Below are positions 13,501 through 25,372 of a stretch of 64,000 bases of DNA, one piece after another. Location: NCBI GenBank assembly GCA_963921425.1, contig OY992837.1, positions 1,027,896 to 1,091,895 on the forward strand, written 5' to 3'. The notes beneath the pieces were generated by a model that did no database searches, was not told the origin of the DNA, and was given only the letters and a program-made list of their open reading frames with translations. A program made the translations under genes and the position numbers. The stretch comes from Dryas octopetala (lineage: Eukaryota; Streptophyta; Magnoliopsida; Rosales; Rosaceae). Each line of letters starts with the position of its first letter. Within the stretch, counting starts at the first letter, position 1.

Positions 13501-16500
13501 TATCCATTGTTTCTTTTGCAGCAATGTGTAATATCCTCTCCCTTTCGGCTTGAGTTGGCCTTTGAAGATGAAATACTCTATCCATACGGCCAGGCCGCTG
13601 TAAGGCCTCATCAATTTGCTTGAGATTTCCAGTAGTAGCCATCAATACAACCCCATCTTGTTTCTCAAATCTGCAGAGAGCATAGAATAAATTGGGAGAC
13701 AGAAACATGCAGATTGTTCCATCATCACTAACACAGTTCGACTAAAAATTATTAGTTAGGAAGCACACAGACAAAGGGCAGGTGAAGTAAGAACAACAGC
13801 AAAACTGCAAACTAAAAAAAAAATGTAATATAAAAGAAAGAAAGAAAGAATAGAAGAGAACATGGAAACTTAGAGAGAGCATGTGGTATGTTCATGTCTG
13901 TGAGTGTGTAATTGTGTTATCTATAAATTTCAAATAGACAAATGCCTACTCTTTTATTTATTTAACAAAACAAAGGTTTGGAATGCATAGTTATTACCTC
14001 CTTACATGTACCCACAGGAACCACATAACTCAACATCTTGGATATGTTATGTTACTATTAGCTAAAATCACATCAAGTATATATCTACATATACATAACA
14101 AAAATGCCACTCAGGTCTCCTTTAGTTTATTGCATACAAAATGCCCATTACCTCAAGAGTCATTAATGACCATACAATAAGCCCATAAAAGAATTCTATT
14201 CAAAGGATTGCTAGTCCAATGAATGAAAGAAGAGTTGAGAGTTACCCATCAAGTTCCACAAGAAGTTGATTTATAAAAGCTTCATGATCCTGATTTTTAG
14301 TGTGAATAAATTTGCCACGAACTCCAGCAAAGAGGTCAAAATCCTCCACAAATATGATTACAGGTGCCTAGAAGTGACATAAAGCGACTCAGCAAAAGAA
14401 TACAGACGTAGAAAGATCAAGAAACTTATCTGTTTCACGAATAAGAGAAAAATAAATATAGATAGACAGAGAGAGAGAGAGAGAAAGAGAGTGAATTTTT
14501 TAAAATGACTACCAATTCTCTAGCTGTTTGAAACAGCTCCCTAACATTTGATGCACTTTGCCCAACCCATAGTCCAGCCTCCAACTCTTGAGCTTTAATG
14601 TTAACAACAGGCACCTTAGCTTGAGCAGCTATAGCTAGTGCAAGAGATGTCTTTCCTGTTCCCCTCTCACCTACAATAAGAACTCCCTGCAATATAAGAA
14701 TAAACAATTTCAGAAGCAGATCAACCTCTTAAGTTAGTATCCACCCTGGAAACTGGAAGAAGGGTGATGTATGCTCTTGAGTTGTTATTGAACAAAAACA
14801 AAAAGGAGAAACATTAACAGATGCTCGCAGCACAAGCTAACATTCAAGAATTGTGTATTCGGCGTGCAAAAAAACTTACATGCTGCAAAATTCTCAAACG
14901 AAGTTTGAAAAGCCAATTACCAATAACAGTTTTAAAAGTGAATTATATGGGGATGCCCTACTGAAAAATACTGAAAATGTCTAAAGATTATATTGGGAAT
15001 AGCATACTCGAGGTGCACGGGCACCCATTTCTTGAAATGCGCCAGGATTTTTTAAAAATGCCACAACTTCGTTGATTTCTTCTTTCATAGATTCAATACT
15101 GGCAAAGTCCTTCAAAGGTATTGGTGGATTCTTCACCCTCTGCAAACCAGACACATCTCACAAATTCATTTCTCAAAATTCATTTAATTATTAAAAAAAA
15201 AAAAAAGGAAAACTTTAAGTTCCAAGTATGAACCTTCATTTGGTCAAAAGCACGTGTGATAGGATCAACGCCAGCCTTTTTATTACCTTTAATTTTCCTC
15301 TTTCGATAATTAAGATAGTATCTCTGCAAGATAGCAGCAAAAGAGAGGATTGATTAAAATATGCACAATTATGTAGCTAAACATTATAGAAAAAGCTCTA
15401 GATATGAACTAATAATATATCACTACCATGATAAGTAAATAAGAAAACAAAAGGCTGTTTTTCAGGAAAGTATTGATTATCAATGGTCATATAAGTCTAG
15501 TATCCCAATTTCTTTCAAAAACTAAAACGAAAACAGAGGATGTATAGAAGATATACTCACACCCTCAAAAGAATCTGAAACTAAAATTACTCTTAACAAA
15601 CTTGCTAAACATAAAGGCCTTATAAGTTTTATTGAACCATGTTAGTCATCATTAACATAACAATGGAATGGCAAGATTCAAGAAACAATACTACAATGTC
15701 CCAAAGCATATGCAACACTTTTATTGTCATAAACTATAAATAAAAAGTTGCAATAGAAAAGGAACAAAGCAATACCACTCTTTGCAACTTCAGCAAGTTT
15801 GGATCTCTGCGTAATGGCCCAAAACCAAGAAGTCTTGGAACTTTTCTCTTCATAAAACGAAAGAGATGAAACAAAACATATCCGTATATGATGCTTCTAA
15901 TGAGGAACCAAAAATACCACTGGATGTCATCCGTTTTTCTGGCTTTATAATTCATTTCTGCCTCAGATTGCCATTTCAAGTACCATGTTGAGGCAACAGC
16001 TTGATCAATTTCCTCAGGCCATGCCATCCCCATCTGTATCCTTACCTGTTATAAGAAAAAATGATAGAAATTAAAACAACAATAATAATTACAATAATAA
16101 AACTAAGCATGTAAACTGGCAGGTTATGAGCTTACAGAGTAGGGGAGTATAAGCTCCACAATAGGAAACACTATTGTCATCATTATGTCATCATTTATAT
16201 TTCTAAATTTCTCAAGAACCCAATCTCTTGCATATGATACTATTCTTGTCTTCCACAATGCATTAAAGCACTGATGAGACAGCCTTAGGGTCAAGAGAAA
16301 TTGTTGACGGAAATCCAACTCGGACAAAGGAATCCACATCAGGTGAACAGCAGTTGGAATACCACAGGCAAGCATTTTCATGTACAGCCCATCAAACCCT
16401 CCAAAATCTTCAAATAGCATTTCAAATTCCTGGAATGAGAATTTAAAGATTAGAACACAAAGAAATAACAAACACCAAGAAATTGAACACAGCGTACACA

Positions 16501-18510
16501 TGTATTACCTTGATGTCAACATAATATTCCTTGTCATCACCCTTAAGTGCAATATACATGGCAGCCCAATCATGCCTAATTCGGGCATGATCTACTAATT
16601 TCTTTGAGACAGCAAAAGGAACAGCCACTGGATCCATTTCCCACCTATTTTTTTCCTCATTGTGCCAAGTCTTTGACACCACCCTATCTCGGTCCAGAAG
16701 AATATGTTCCTGCAATAAACATTTGAAAAATGGCACATAATCTAAGTCTACCGAACAAGTCCATATAACCTCACATGAAAACAGTCAACCTTCACATGAA
16801 CACAAAATCATTTTAAAAAGAAATTAATCATGATTCTAGCTACAATGATGGTGGTGATGCAAAAGCTACCTGTCTTTGGGCCACATACTGTTTACCAAAA
16901 TCAACATTCTCTAAGAGATTTCTTTTGAGGTCTGCCTTAGCTTCTTCACGCCACTTCTTCCACCTATGGTACAAATGGAGGCCCATAGCTTTAGGAACCG
17001 CAACCTCCTTATCTCCAAACATCCATTTCAACTCAACTTCTGGAAATCCCTTCACCACCTCATCCTCTGGTGATTTTACAAGAAAACGCTTTTCAGTACC
17101 AAATTTCTTCATATTTTTCCTTATTTGAGCCTCAGTCTTTTTCTGCAGCTCCCTTGAATCTCTAAGGCCTTGTTCTATCCGTTTAGCAAAATCCGTTGAA
17201 TCAAAGAGAGGTCCCAGATCATCAGCTTTCAAAACACTTGGCAGAATCATTTGCTCTAAATGTTTTCTCTGCGCATTTTCCAAATCTCTCTGTATATCAG
17301 ATTTAGAAAGCTTGGAAACCGAGTGTTTTGGCACACTGCAACAACATAACAATTGATACTCACACAACGAAATTGATAATTAAATTTTCTTTTCCCAGAA
17401 TGAAATCGCATGCAAAGTTGAAGAATGTGCAACCATTCAAACAAATTATTGCACCAAAAAAAAAAAATTCAACGTAATGATTTCATGTTATCAAAACCAC
17501 CAACAGTTAATGGCTATTTATATACTGCAAAGAGTGAAAGAAATCAACTTAACTTCCATAAAGTTTAGTCACTTTCAATATCATAATTCAAATATAACCA
17601 TGTAATACCTATTTTCAACACCCTTCCGCCTCATTTGGCGGGTAAAACTCTTAACCAACTGCTCGCATTCCCTCTCAATAAAACAAAGCTCCCTCACTCC
17701 ATAACTTAATGCCGACGTCTCTCTCCTTGTAATCTGATCCTCAATCTCTCCAACCCTTTCCCAAACCCCATTATACTCCTCCTCCAACCTCCCCAACCTC
17801 CCCTCCAACCTCTCCACCCTCTCCTTCACATCCTCCTTACTGGCATTGCCCGACAACCTCTCTAAATCCCTCTTCCCCTTCACAACCTCATCAACAACCT
17901 TATCGGACCGCTTCACTAGCACCTCCTTGCTCCTCCTCAGCTCCCTCAGCTCCACGTGGAGCCTGCTCAATATCCCCTCCTGTAACTCCTCCTTCTTCGC
18001 TCTCACAGCCTTCCACGCCTCCTCAACGAGCTTCACATCCCCATTTCCTCTTCTAACCTCCTCTACACGCCTCAACAACTCGGACACCGTCTCCAGCAAC
18101 CTCTTAGTGCACTCCGAGTACTCATGACCCTTCGAATTCGCCTCCTTCTCATCCAAAACAGCCTCCGCAACCACTGGAGCCGCGATTGCACGAACCCGAG
18201 CCGTCCGAAACGGACCAAACCCGATTGCGAAACAAAACAACGCCAACACTATTTCCCTTGCAATGCATTCGACGGAAAAAACTGGCCTTTCTTTTTCCTT
18301 TGAGATTCTGGAAGCTTCTATAAAGCTGAATGCGCGGGAAATGTAAGGAATTGGGATTGTACTTTGGGGTAATATCTTCGGGGATTTGGAAGCTGCGAAT
18401 GTTTGGATTCTGAAACGGCGTCGGCTTGTTGTGAAAATTGAGAATAGTGGAGGGTCTCGGCGTGGAGCGAAGCAGTTGGGTAGAGGACGTAAAGCGAGAA
18501 TGGAGTCCAT
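10405..18510 (-). CDS. FTSHI5: FTSHI5, inactive FtsH-like AAA-ATPase of the chloroplast envelope
   Basis: Nineteen coding exons in frame: 17609-18510, 16870-17335, 16509-16709, 16136-16429, 15776-16045, 15234-15323, 15008-15139, 14513-14686, 14246-14367, 13469-13670, 13226-13354, 12819-13001, 12575-12694, 11428-11613, 11230-11303 (first base of the donor-side codon at 11229), 11047-11106, 10847-10954, 10578-10658, 10405-10473. Product 1287 aa, close to the Arabidopsis protein. Features in order: a transit-peptide-like N-terminus, a hydrophobic segment (about 86-103), a long charged coiled coil (about 130-290), a second hydrophobic stretch (about 660-690), and an AAA module (about 742-1000). 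The Walker A motif is GERGTGKT. The usual DE of Walker B reads as VEDFD. The FtsH zinc site HEXXH is replaced by HAVWAAGRAL (about 1064), so it should lack protease activity. Arabidopsis FTSHI5 belongs to the Ycf2-FtsHi import motor at the inner envelope and is essential for embryos. Confidence 0.95.
10502..10540. repeat. (GA)n microsatellite in the last intron of FTSHI5
   Basis: About 18 GA units. On the coding strand this is a (TC)n run inside the 104-base intron 10474-10577, upstream of the acceptor of the last exon, so it forms much of the pyrimidine-rich part of that intron. Confidence 0.95.
13082..13112 (+). repeat. G-rich tract in an FTSHI5 intron
   Basis: A GGGGGGAGA run followed by about 19 consecutive G. 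It lies in the intron between the exons 13226-13354 and 12819-13001. On the transcribed RNA it is poly-C, so any G-quadruplex would form on the DNA strand opposite the mRNA sense strand. Confidence 0.95.
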
Positions 18511-20962
18511 GACAAGTGAGAGGGACAGTGACTATGGATAGGGAGTGTTCCAGCTGAAGCTCCTCGCCATTGTTTCTAACGGATTGACCAGAACTCAGAG
18601 CAAGCCGAAGCTGCAAACAGTGAAAGGGTCTAAAGTTGGGTTTTGGATTTTATCTACGTTTTGGATGTGGGCCTATTTGTATTTAGATCACTGGCCCAAC
18701 CAGATTCTGTCAGAATTTGATTGCAATTTAAGCCCAAATCTGTCTCACACAAATTAAGCCCAATCAATTTTGGACAAAGGCGTTAGACAGGCCCAACTAA
18801 TAAAATACAAAGCACGTCCCACCCATTATGTGTTTGAATTTTGGCCATGGCTATTCTGACCACCCTAAATTACTGAGTTGACCACTCTATTTCAAAATTT
18901 CAACTTTACCCTTAAAACAAAAAATTTTAATTTTGTTCGTCGGGTCATTCGACAGTTATCTACCGAAATATTTATGATTATTTGACAGTTATCTGCTGAA
19001 CATTGGTGGATTATTCGGTGAATAACTACCGAATGGAAATGAAAAAGGCATTCGACAGTTATCTGTCGAAATATTTGTATTTATTCGACACTTATCTGCC
19101 GAACATTGATGAATGTTTCGGTAGATGACCACCGAATGAATCTGGATGATTTTATCATGTTTTTGCAATAAAGGGTAAAATAGGAAAAAAGTTGAAAAAT
19201 ATATATTAGGATGGTCAACTCAGCAGTTAAGGATGGTCTGCATAACCTCACTCTTTTTTTAATCTTATTAAATTACAGGAGTATCTTTATTTGTGGTTGG
19301 AATCGTGTGAACCTAGGATAAATTGATGGTAGCTTTTTTTTTTTTTTTTTTTTTGGGTGCCGACCATGGGCTATTGTAGCATTTAAAACAAAAAAGCCTA
19401 GTTTTTTTGTTTTGTATATATTACTTTTCTTTATGTGAAGTCCGACGAGGCGGCTTTATTAGACTTGTTTATCTCAGGCTCTCAGCCAACCCCACTCAAT
19501 TTTATGACAAGTTGGGACCATTTATGCTTCAGGGTTTTTTTTTTTTTTTTTTTTTTTGTGGCCAGAAAAAAAAATGCTTCAGGGTTTTTGTTTCTATAAA
19601 AAATGACCTTAAATCTTTGAACAATTAGTTAATCATGGTTTAAGAGGTTGTACTTACTATAAAAATTAACATAATTACTATATTAATAGCATGTGACAGG
19701 CATTAAGTAGAGTGATAAAGCTCGACGCCTACACTTAGTTAAAGGTCATGGATATTCACGAACCCAAATTGGATAGGCACATGACAATGAAAGGGCAAAT
19801 TCATAAAAGAATGAAAAAAAAAACAAAGCATCTTTAGGTATCAAATGAATGATACTGTGTCTTTTATGTTATTATAATATAGTCTTGTGATTGAAGCCTT
19901 TATTTTCTTTTATTCATTACTGTTTCGTCTAATCAGCTATCTATTTACATAATCATATTCTTGTCATAATTTTAATCTCCTCCGCTACATGCATAAACGG
20001 TGTCAAAGAACAATGATTAGTGATTAGTAGAATATGATTGGTTTTAACATCTAGCTTATCCTTATCCAATCACCTTGGAGTTAAAACTTAAAATGAGAAA
20101 TGGGAGTGTGTGAGGTTAAAATCATGACTTTTACTGTTAGCTACTTTATAATCAAAGTAGAGGAAGACAGTTCTTGGTGGCCTGCTTGGATTGCATTGTA
20201 AATTTGTAATAATTAAAAGGCTTTTTTATATTTTATTCATTTAAATTTTAAGTTTAATTTTACTTCATTATTTAAAAAAAATATTATTTTAATTTATTAT
20301 TTGAATTAAAAATTTGTTACAATATATAATTTTTGACTAATTTTGTTTAAATTTTTGTTTAAAATAAGAGTGTTTTGGTCTTTTTTAAATTCTTATTATT
20401 AGAAAAAAAAAAATTTTATACTTTATTTATTTTGACATAATAAAAAATTAATTTAAAAAGACTAAAATATTTTTATTTTTAACAAAAATTTAGATAAAAT
20501 GAGCTAGAAATAATATATTATAATAAATTTTTAATTCATGTGGTAAATTAAGATAATTTTTTTTTAGATAATAAAATGAGATTGAATTAAAAGTTCAGAT
20601 AGATAAAGTATAATAAAATCAAATTAAAAAATAAGTTTTTTTTTTTCCACTAATTAAAAAACAAGCTTAAAACAAAACAACCTTCCAAATATAAAACTTA
20701 CGCAAAGCAGACCAAAAACATCTAACAGCCTCCTATGCCTTTGTGTCTCAACCAGCTTTCTCTAAATTCACTCAACCTCTTTTCAACCTTCTCTCTCTCT
20801 CAAGTGTAAAGGGAGAGGGAGCTTTCTCTCCTTTCTTTCTTTCTCTGTCTTGCTCAGTGTATGTTTAGGAATTATGGACAGGAATTTAAGAGACTGAGGA
20901 TCATAATCTTTGGCATACTTTTGTGGGTTGTTGAATTTGTGAGAGTTGGCATAATAGCTAAG
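18511..20962. other. Intergenic region between divergent FTSHI5 and the DUF946 gene
   Basis: Holds the two promoters, a terminal-inverted-repeat element (18849-19247), poly-T runs near 19328 and 19535, and AT-rich sequence. A leader with CTCTC and TTTCTTTCTTTC runs lies at 20790-20850, just before the DUF946 gene. No other gene is recognised. Confidence 0.6.
18849..19247. mobile_element. MITE-like element with about 60-base terminal inverted repeats
   Basis: The left end (from GGCTATTCTGACCACC through TGAGTTGACCA and CAACTTTACCCTT) is matched imperfectly by the reverse complement of the right end (GGTTATGCAGACCATCC, TGAGTTGACCA, CAACTT, TTACCCTTT). The interior holds two tandem units of about 103 bases starting at 18948 and 19051 (TTCGACAGTTATCT...). 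Each unit is itself rich in inverted TCGGTAGAT/ATCTACCGA-type words. I saw no clear target-site duplication, so the exact ends and superfamily are open. Confidence 0.7.
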
Positions 20963-23900
20963 ATGTTTGGGTGTGAGTGCTGGTGCTGGAGCAGTGACTA
21001 CTCTGAGATTTATCATCAGCCTGAGCCACAACCCTACTCACCGCCTTCACCTCTTCCACAGTGGCCTCAAGGTGAGCCATCAAGATTCATTCTTTCTTTC
21101 TTTCTTTCTTTGTTTTTTTCCTTCAAAAAAGGAGAGAGATTTGTATCATTATATGTTGCAATTTTTGGGTTTTATTGCTTTTTTTTTTTCTCTAAAAAGA
21201 ATGAAACTTCTTTAATATTTTTTAATTAAATTTGTTTAGGAAAAACTTTCTTGCAGGGATGGCTTCATGAATTCTGATAAATTGCACTTTTCTTGATTTT
21301 CTTTCATCTTCCGTAATTTTTTTTTTTTTTTAAGGTTATTGAGCTCTTGATTATCAGAATATGCTTTGGTCATTTGGATATGCCTTTTCCATTATTATTT
21401 TTTTTGCTTGCTCCTCCTCATACTTTTGAAATTTTGTTTGGTGGTGGCTGTTTGCCTGTTTGGTATGGGTGGTGGCTGCTTGAGGTACACGTATTTTTTC
21501 CTATAAAAAAATAGAAATAATTTAAAAAATTATGAGTGACTTTGTTATAGCTTTTATCTTCATACAAAGTAAAAAAATAATAATCAATGGCGTGAACTAG
21601 GGGTGTGTTTCGGATGGATCAGATCAGAAACAAGGTGTTCCAATTTCAATCCAAAAAATTTGGGAATAAAACTTATATTCTAATTTCCATTCCAAAAAAT
21701 CAGAATATCAACGTCTCATTCCAATTCGGAATTTTTGGAATATCACATTTCGGAACTTTCGGATAAAAATTCAAAATTTTCAGATAAAAAATTGAAATCT
21801 TCACACAACTTTTTTTTTTTTTTTTTTTTCAGTATAATAGCCCATATCTAATATTTAGAGGAGGGGATTAATCTTTGGACCATCCAACATGGTGAAAATA
21901 AATGTCACTACTAGATACACACACACATGATATATATATCATGTTTGAAATTTTAAATATAATAAACTCAAATATTTAGTAATTACACGTACAAAAAAAT
22001 GTAGGTGTTTTTGTTAGCATTTATGTTATTATGATACACATATATTTATAATATACATATGTTTATATTAATAGTATTAGTTAATTTTTTGTAATATATA
22101 TATGTATATGTATGTTTGAAACAAATAACAAATTAATGAAACATATAGTAGAAAACTAAATAAATGATATAATATTAATATAAATACGGAATAAATCGGC
22201 ATAATTTTGAAAATATCGAATTGGAATGCCTTTGGAAATTTTCGGATCGGAATTTACAAAAACATTCTAATTCCAATCCAATTTTGTTCGGAATTTTTGG
22301 ATTTTGGATTTGATTCGAACGTTCCAAAATTGGAAATTTTCGGATTGGAATCGGTCAGATTCGGATTTTCCAATCCAAATCACACCCCTAGCGTGAACCA
22401 ATAAACTTGGTCAACAAATTCATGAACTTGGTCAATGTTTGGAATTGGAAGCCTAGAGATTTCTGCAATGCCTTGAAAGTTGAATTTTCTTGGAATTTGA
22501 AAGTTTCAATATTCTACTCTAAAAGGGTTTGATGCTCGACAACAGCTTTTTGTTCAAAAGATGGCATCAATTTCTACTTTAGTTTGTATGTAGCACTAGC
22601 ATACAGGGGATGTATAGAAATAAATGTGACTACGTAGACTCTTTTTGTTTCTGTTTCTGTTTCCTTTTCCTTTTTCATTTTTTTTTTTTTTCTCTTAGAG
22701 GGAACTGCTCTTTTGGTTCCTAATCCATGAACGTGAAATACCATTTTCTTCCAATATATAGTTTAAAATGCCGAATTTTTTTGAGGAGTCTCTAAGCTCC
22801 AAAATGTTTCTTTAATCTCGTATGAAACAGTTTGAAGCTTTTGCACCTTCTACTGTCACTTATTATGAGCTCATTTTCCTGAACAATGTGTACTATCATT
22901 TCCTTAGGCCAAGGTTTTGCTACTGGAAGAATATGCCTTGGAGAAATTGAAGTTATCCAAATCACCAAGTTTGAGAGCATCTGGAATTGCAATCTGTTGC
23001 ATGGAAAACCAAAAGGTATCACATTTTATAGACCTGCAGGGATCCCTGATGACTTCTTTTGCCTTGGTTACTACTGCCAGCCCAATGACCAGCCATTGAG
23101 AGGGTATGTTCTTGTGGCTCGTGACACGGTTGCTACCAAGCAGCAAGATGGTTTAATCCAAGACTCGGTATTACAGCTACCAGCTTTAAGAAAGCCAATC
23201 AACTACTCATTAGTCTGGAATGCAGATTCAACTCATGATGGGTGTGGTTATATTTGGTTCCCAAACCCACCTGTGGGTTATAAGGCCATGGGTTTTGTGG
23301 TCACTGACAATCCTGAGCAGCCCAAACTTGAAGAAGTTAGATGTGTACGAGAAGATCTTACAGAGACTTGTGAAGCAAGTGATCGGATTCTTGCCATGGA
23401 ATCAAAGATTTCTGAGGACCAATTTCAGGTGTGGAATACAAGACCCTGCAAACGGGGTATGTTGTGTAGAGGTGTTTCAGTTGGTACATTCTTTTGCAGT
23501 ACCTACTTTGATCAGGAACTAGAAGTTGCATGCTTGAAGAATCATGATTCCACCCTACATTCAATGCCAAATCTAAACCAAGCTCACACACTCATTGAGC
23601 ACTATGGGCCTACTGTATTCTTCCATCCTAGTGAGGTTTATTTGCCATCATCAGTACAATGGTTTTTCAAAAATGGGGCACTTTTGTACAGAGATGACTC
23701 TGAGAATGGTGAACCTATTAATTATAGAGGCTCCAATTTGCCTTGTGGAGGGGAAAATGATGCTGCATTCTGGATAGATTTGCCAGATGATGATGATGCT
23801 AGAAATCATCTCAAGAGTGGAAACATTGAGAGTGCAGAGCTATATGTTCATGTAAAACCAGCATTAGGAGGAACTTTTACTGATATTGCTATGTGGGTAT

Positions 23901-24502
23901 TCTGTCCCTTCAATGGACCAGCTGCCATTAAAATTGGTTTAGTAAATATTGCAATGAACAAGATAGGGCAACATGTCAGTGACTGGGAACACTTCACTCT
24001 GCGAGTGAGCAACTACACTGGAGAACTCTGGCAAGTGTATTTCTCAGAACACAGTGGTGGTAAATGGGTGGATCCTTTTGACTTGGAGTTCATTGAAGGG
24101 AATAGGCCAATTGTTTATTCTTCAAAACATGGTCATAGTAGCTACCCTCATCCAGGGACTTACCTGCAGGGATCGTCGAAGTTTGACATAGGAGTAAGGA
24201 ATGATTGTGCTCGGAGCAAGATTTATATTGACTCAAGCACCAAGTATCAGATTGTTGCAGCTGAGTACCTTGGTGATGGTGTTATTACAGAACCATGTTG
24301 GTTGCAGTATATGAGAAACTGGGGTCCAACCATTGTGTATGATTCACGATCTGAACTAGAAAAGTTAATTGATCGTCTTCCATTCTTTGTTCGATTCTCC
24401 GTGGAAAACCTAGTTGATTTGTTTCCTACTCAACTGTATGGTGAGGAAGGACCAACAGGCCCCAAAGAGAAGGATAATTGGTTAGGAGATGAGAGATGCT
24501 AG
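20963..24502 (+). CDS. DUF946 protein (VPS62-like)
   Basis: Two exons, 20963-21071 and 22908-24502, joined across a 1836-base intron (CAAG|GTGAGC...CCTTAG|GCC) to give 567 aa. Exon 1 ends PLPQWPQ and exon 2 opens GQGFATGRICLGE, the conserved N-terminus of plant DUF946 proteins. This supports the ATG at 20963 (MFGCECW). An in-frame ATG at 20861 would add 34 residues and is less typical. The body carries the family motifs, including HYGPTVFFHP, SDWEHFTLRVSNY and SSKHGHSSYPHPG. The family is plant-wide, annotated after yeast Vps62, and has no firmly established biochemical role. No membrane segment or signal peptide is evident. The intron contains a hAT-type insertion. Confidence 0.92.
21598..22390. 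mobile_element. Non-autonomous hAT-type element in the DUF946 intron
   Basis: A 793-base insertion with terminal inverted repeats starting TAGGGGTGTG and ending CACACCCCTA. It is flanked by an exact 8-base direct repeat GCGTGAAC at 21590-21597 and 22391-22398. Eight-base duplications and (C/T)AGGGGTG ends are hallmarks of plant hAT elements. The interior is made of reiterated GGAATTnnGGA / TCCAATTCC words and has no transposase ORF. Confidence 0.93.
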
Positions 24503-25372
24503 CTCTTCTCATATTACTATATCTTTCCTTGCTTTTCAGTGGGTGGCCATGGAATAAGAGGATTGACCTTTTCTTCAGCTTCCAGGTTGTTAGAGATCAA
24601 AGTCTCTCTGAAGAAGAGGTGTGAGGTTTGGGAAAGTTGGCTCCTGAATCGTTAAGTTTATGCAGTTCCATACAATCTTGACCTCTCTCTATTCAATTTG
24701 TCAAATGCTTTGTATTTGAAAAGTCTTGACTGCTAATTGTAAAGTTTATGCATGATACAAGAAAATTATGGTAAGGCAATTAAATTCTGTAGGAGGTACT
24801 GTAGGCTCACTAAAAACGTTTCTGAGGATAACCTGCTAACACTGTTGTAGTGTCTGCAATGAATGAGATTTTATTTTGAACCCACTACAGGAGATTAAAA
24901 TCATGACAAGTAGGGTTCCAAATAATTTCAAAACAATGTAAACCATCACCGAAAGTGCTAAACTGCTAATAATAAAAGTCTGTCAAGGAATACGATTGCC
25001 GCTAAAGGAGTAAAGGGAGAATAAATCCTCTTAAAAATAGAGTCAACTCTTTTGGGTAGATCACAAGAAATTCATGCCAAGAAAAAAGTCAATTCAGATT
25101 TTCATTGCTCATTTCATTCTCGTAATTTTGAATTATACAAGCCTATTTCTTTGTTTATCAAAAAGTAACACTTTTTCTTCCCCCTCAAAACAACATAAAT
25201 ATGTGAAGGGAAAGTGCTCCCCATATTTGACACTAATTTAGACGCATACATACAAAAAAGAATGTTTCAACTTTCAAATTGTGTTCAAATGGGCATTGAA
25301 CTTACAGCAACTGCAATATACAATCGAACCATTTACAACAAACCACAAGAACAAAGTGCAGGACAATGTCAT
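24503..25372. other. 3' flanks between convergent DUF946 and ATRX genes
   Basis: The two genes end toward each other here. The interval should hold both 3' UTRs. No coding sequence, RNA gene or strong repeat was seen. Confidence 0.6.
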
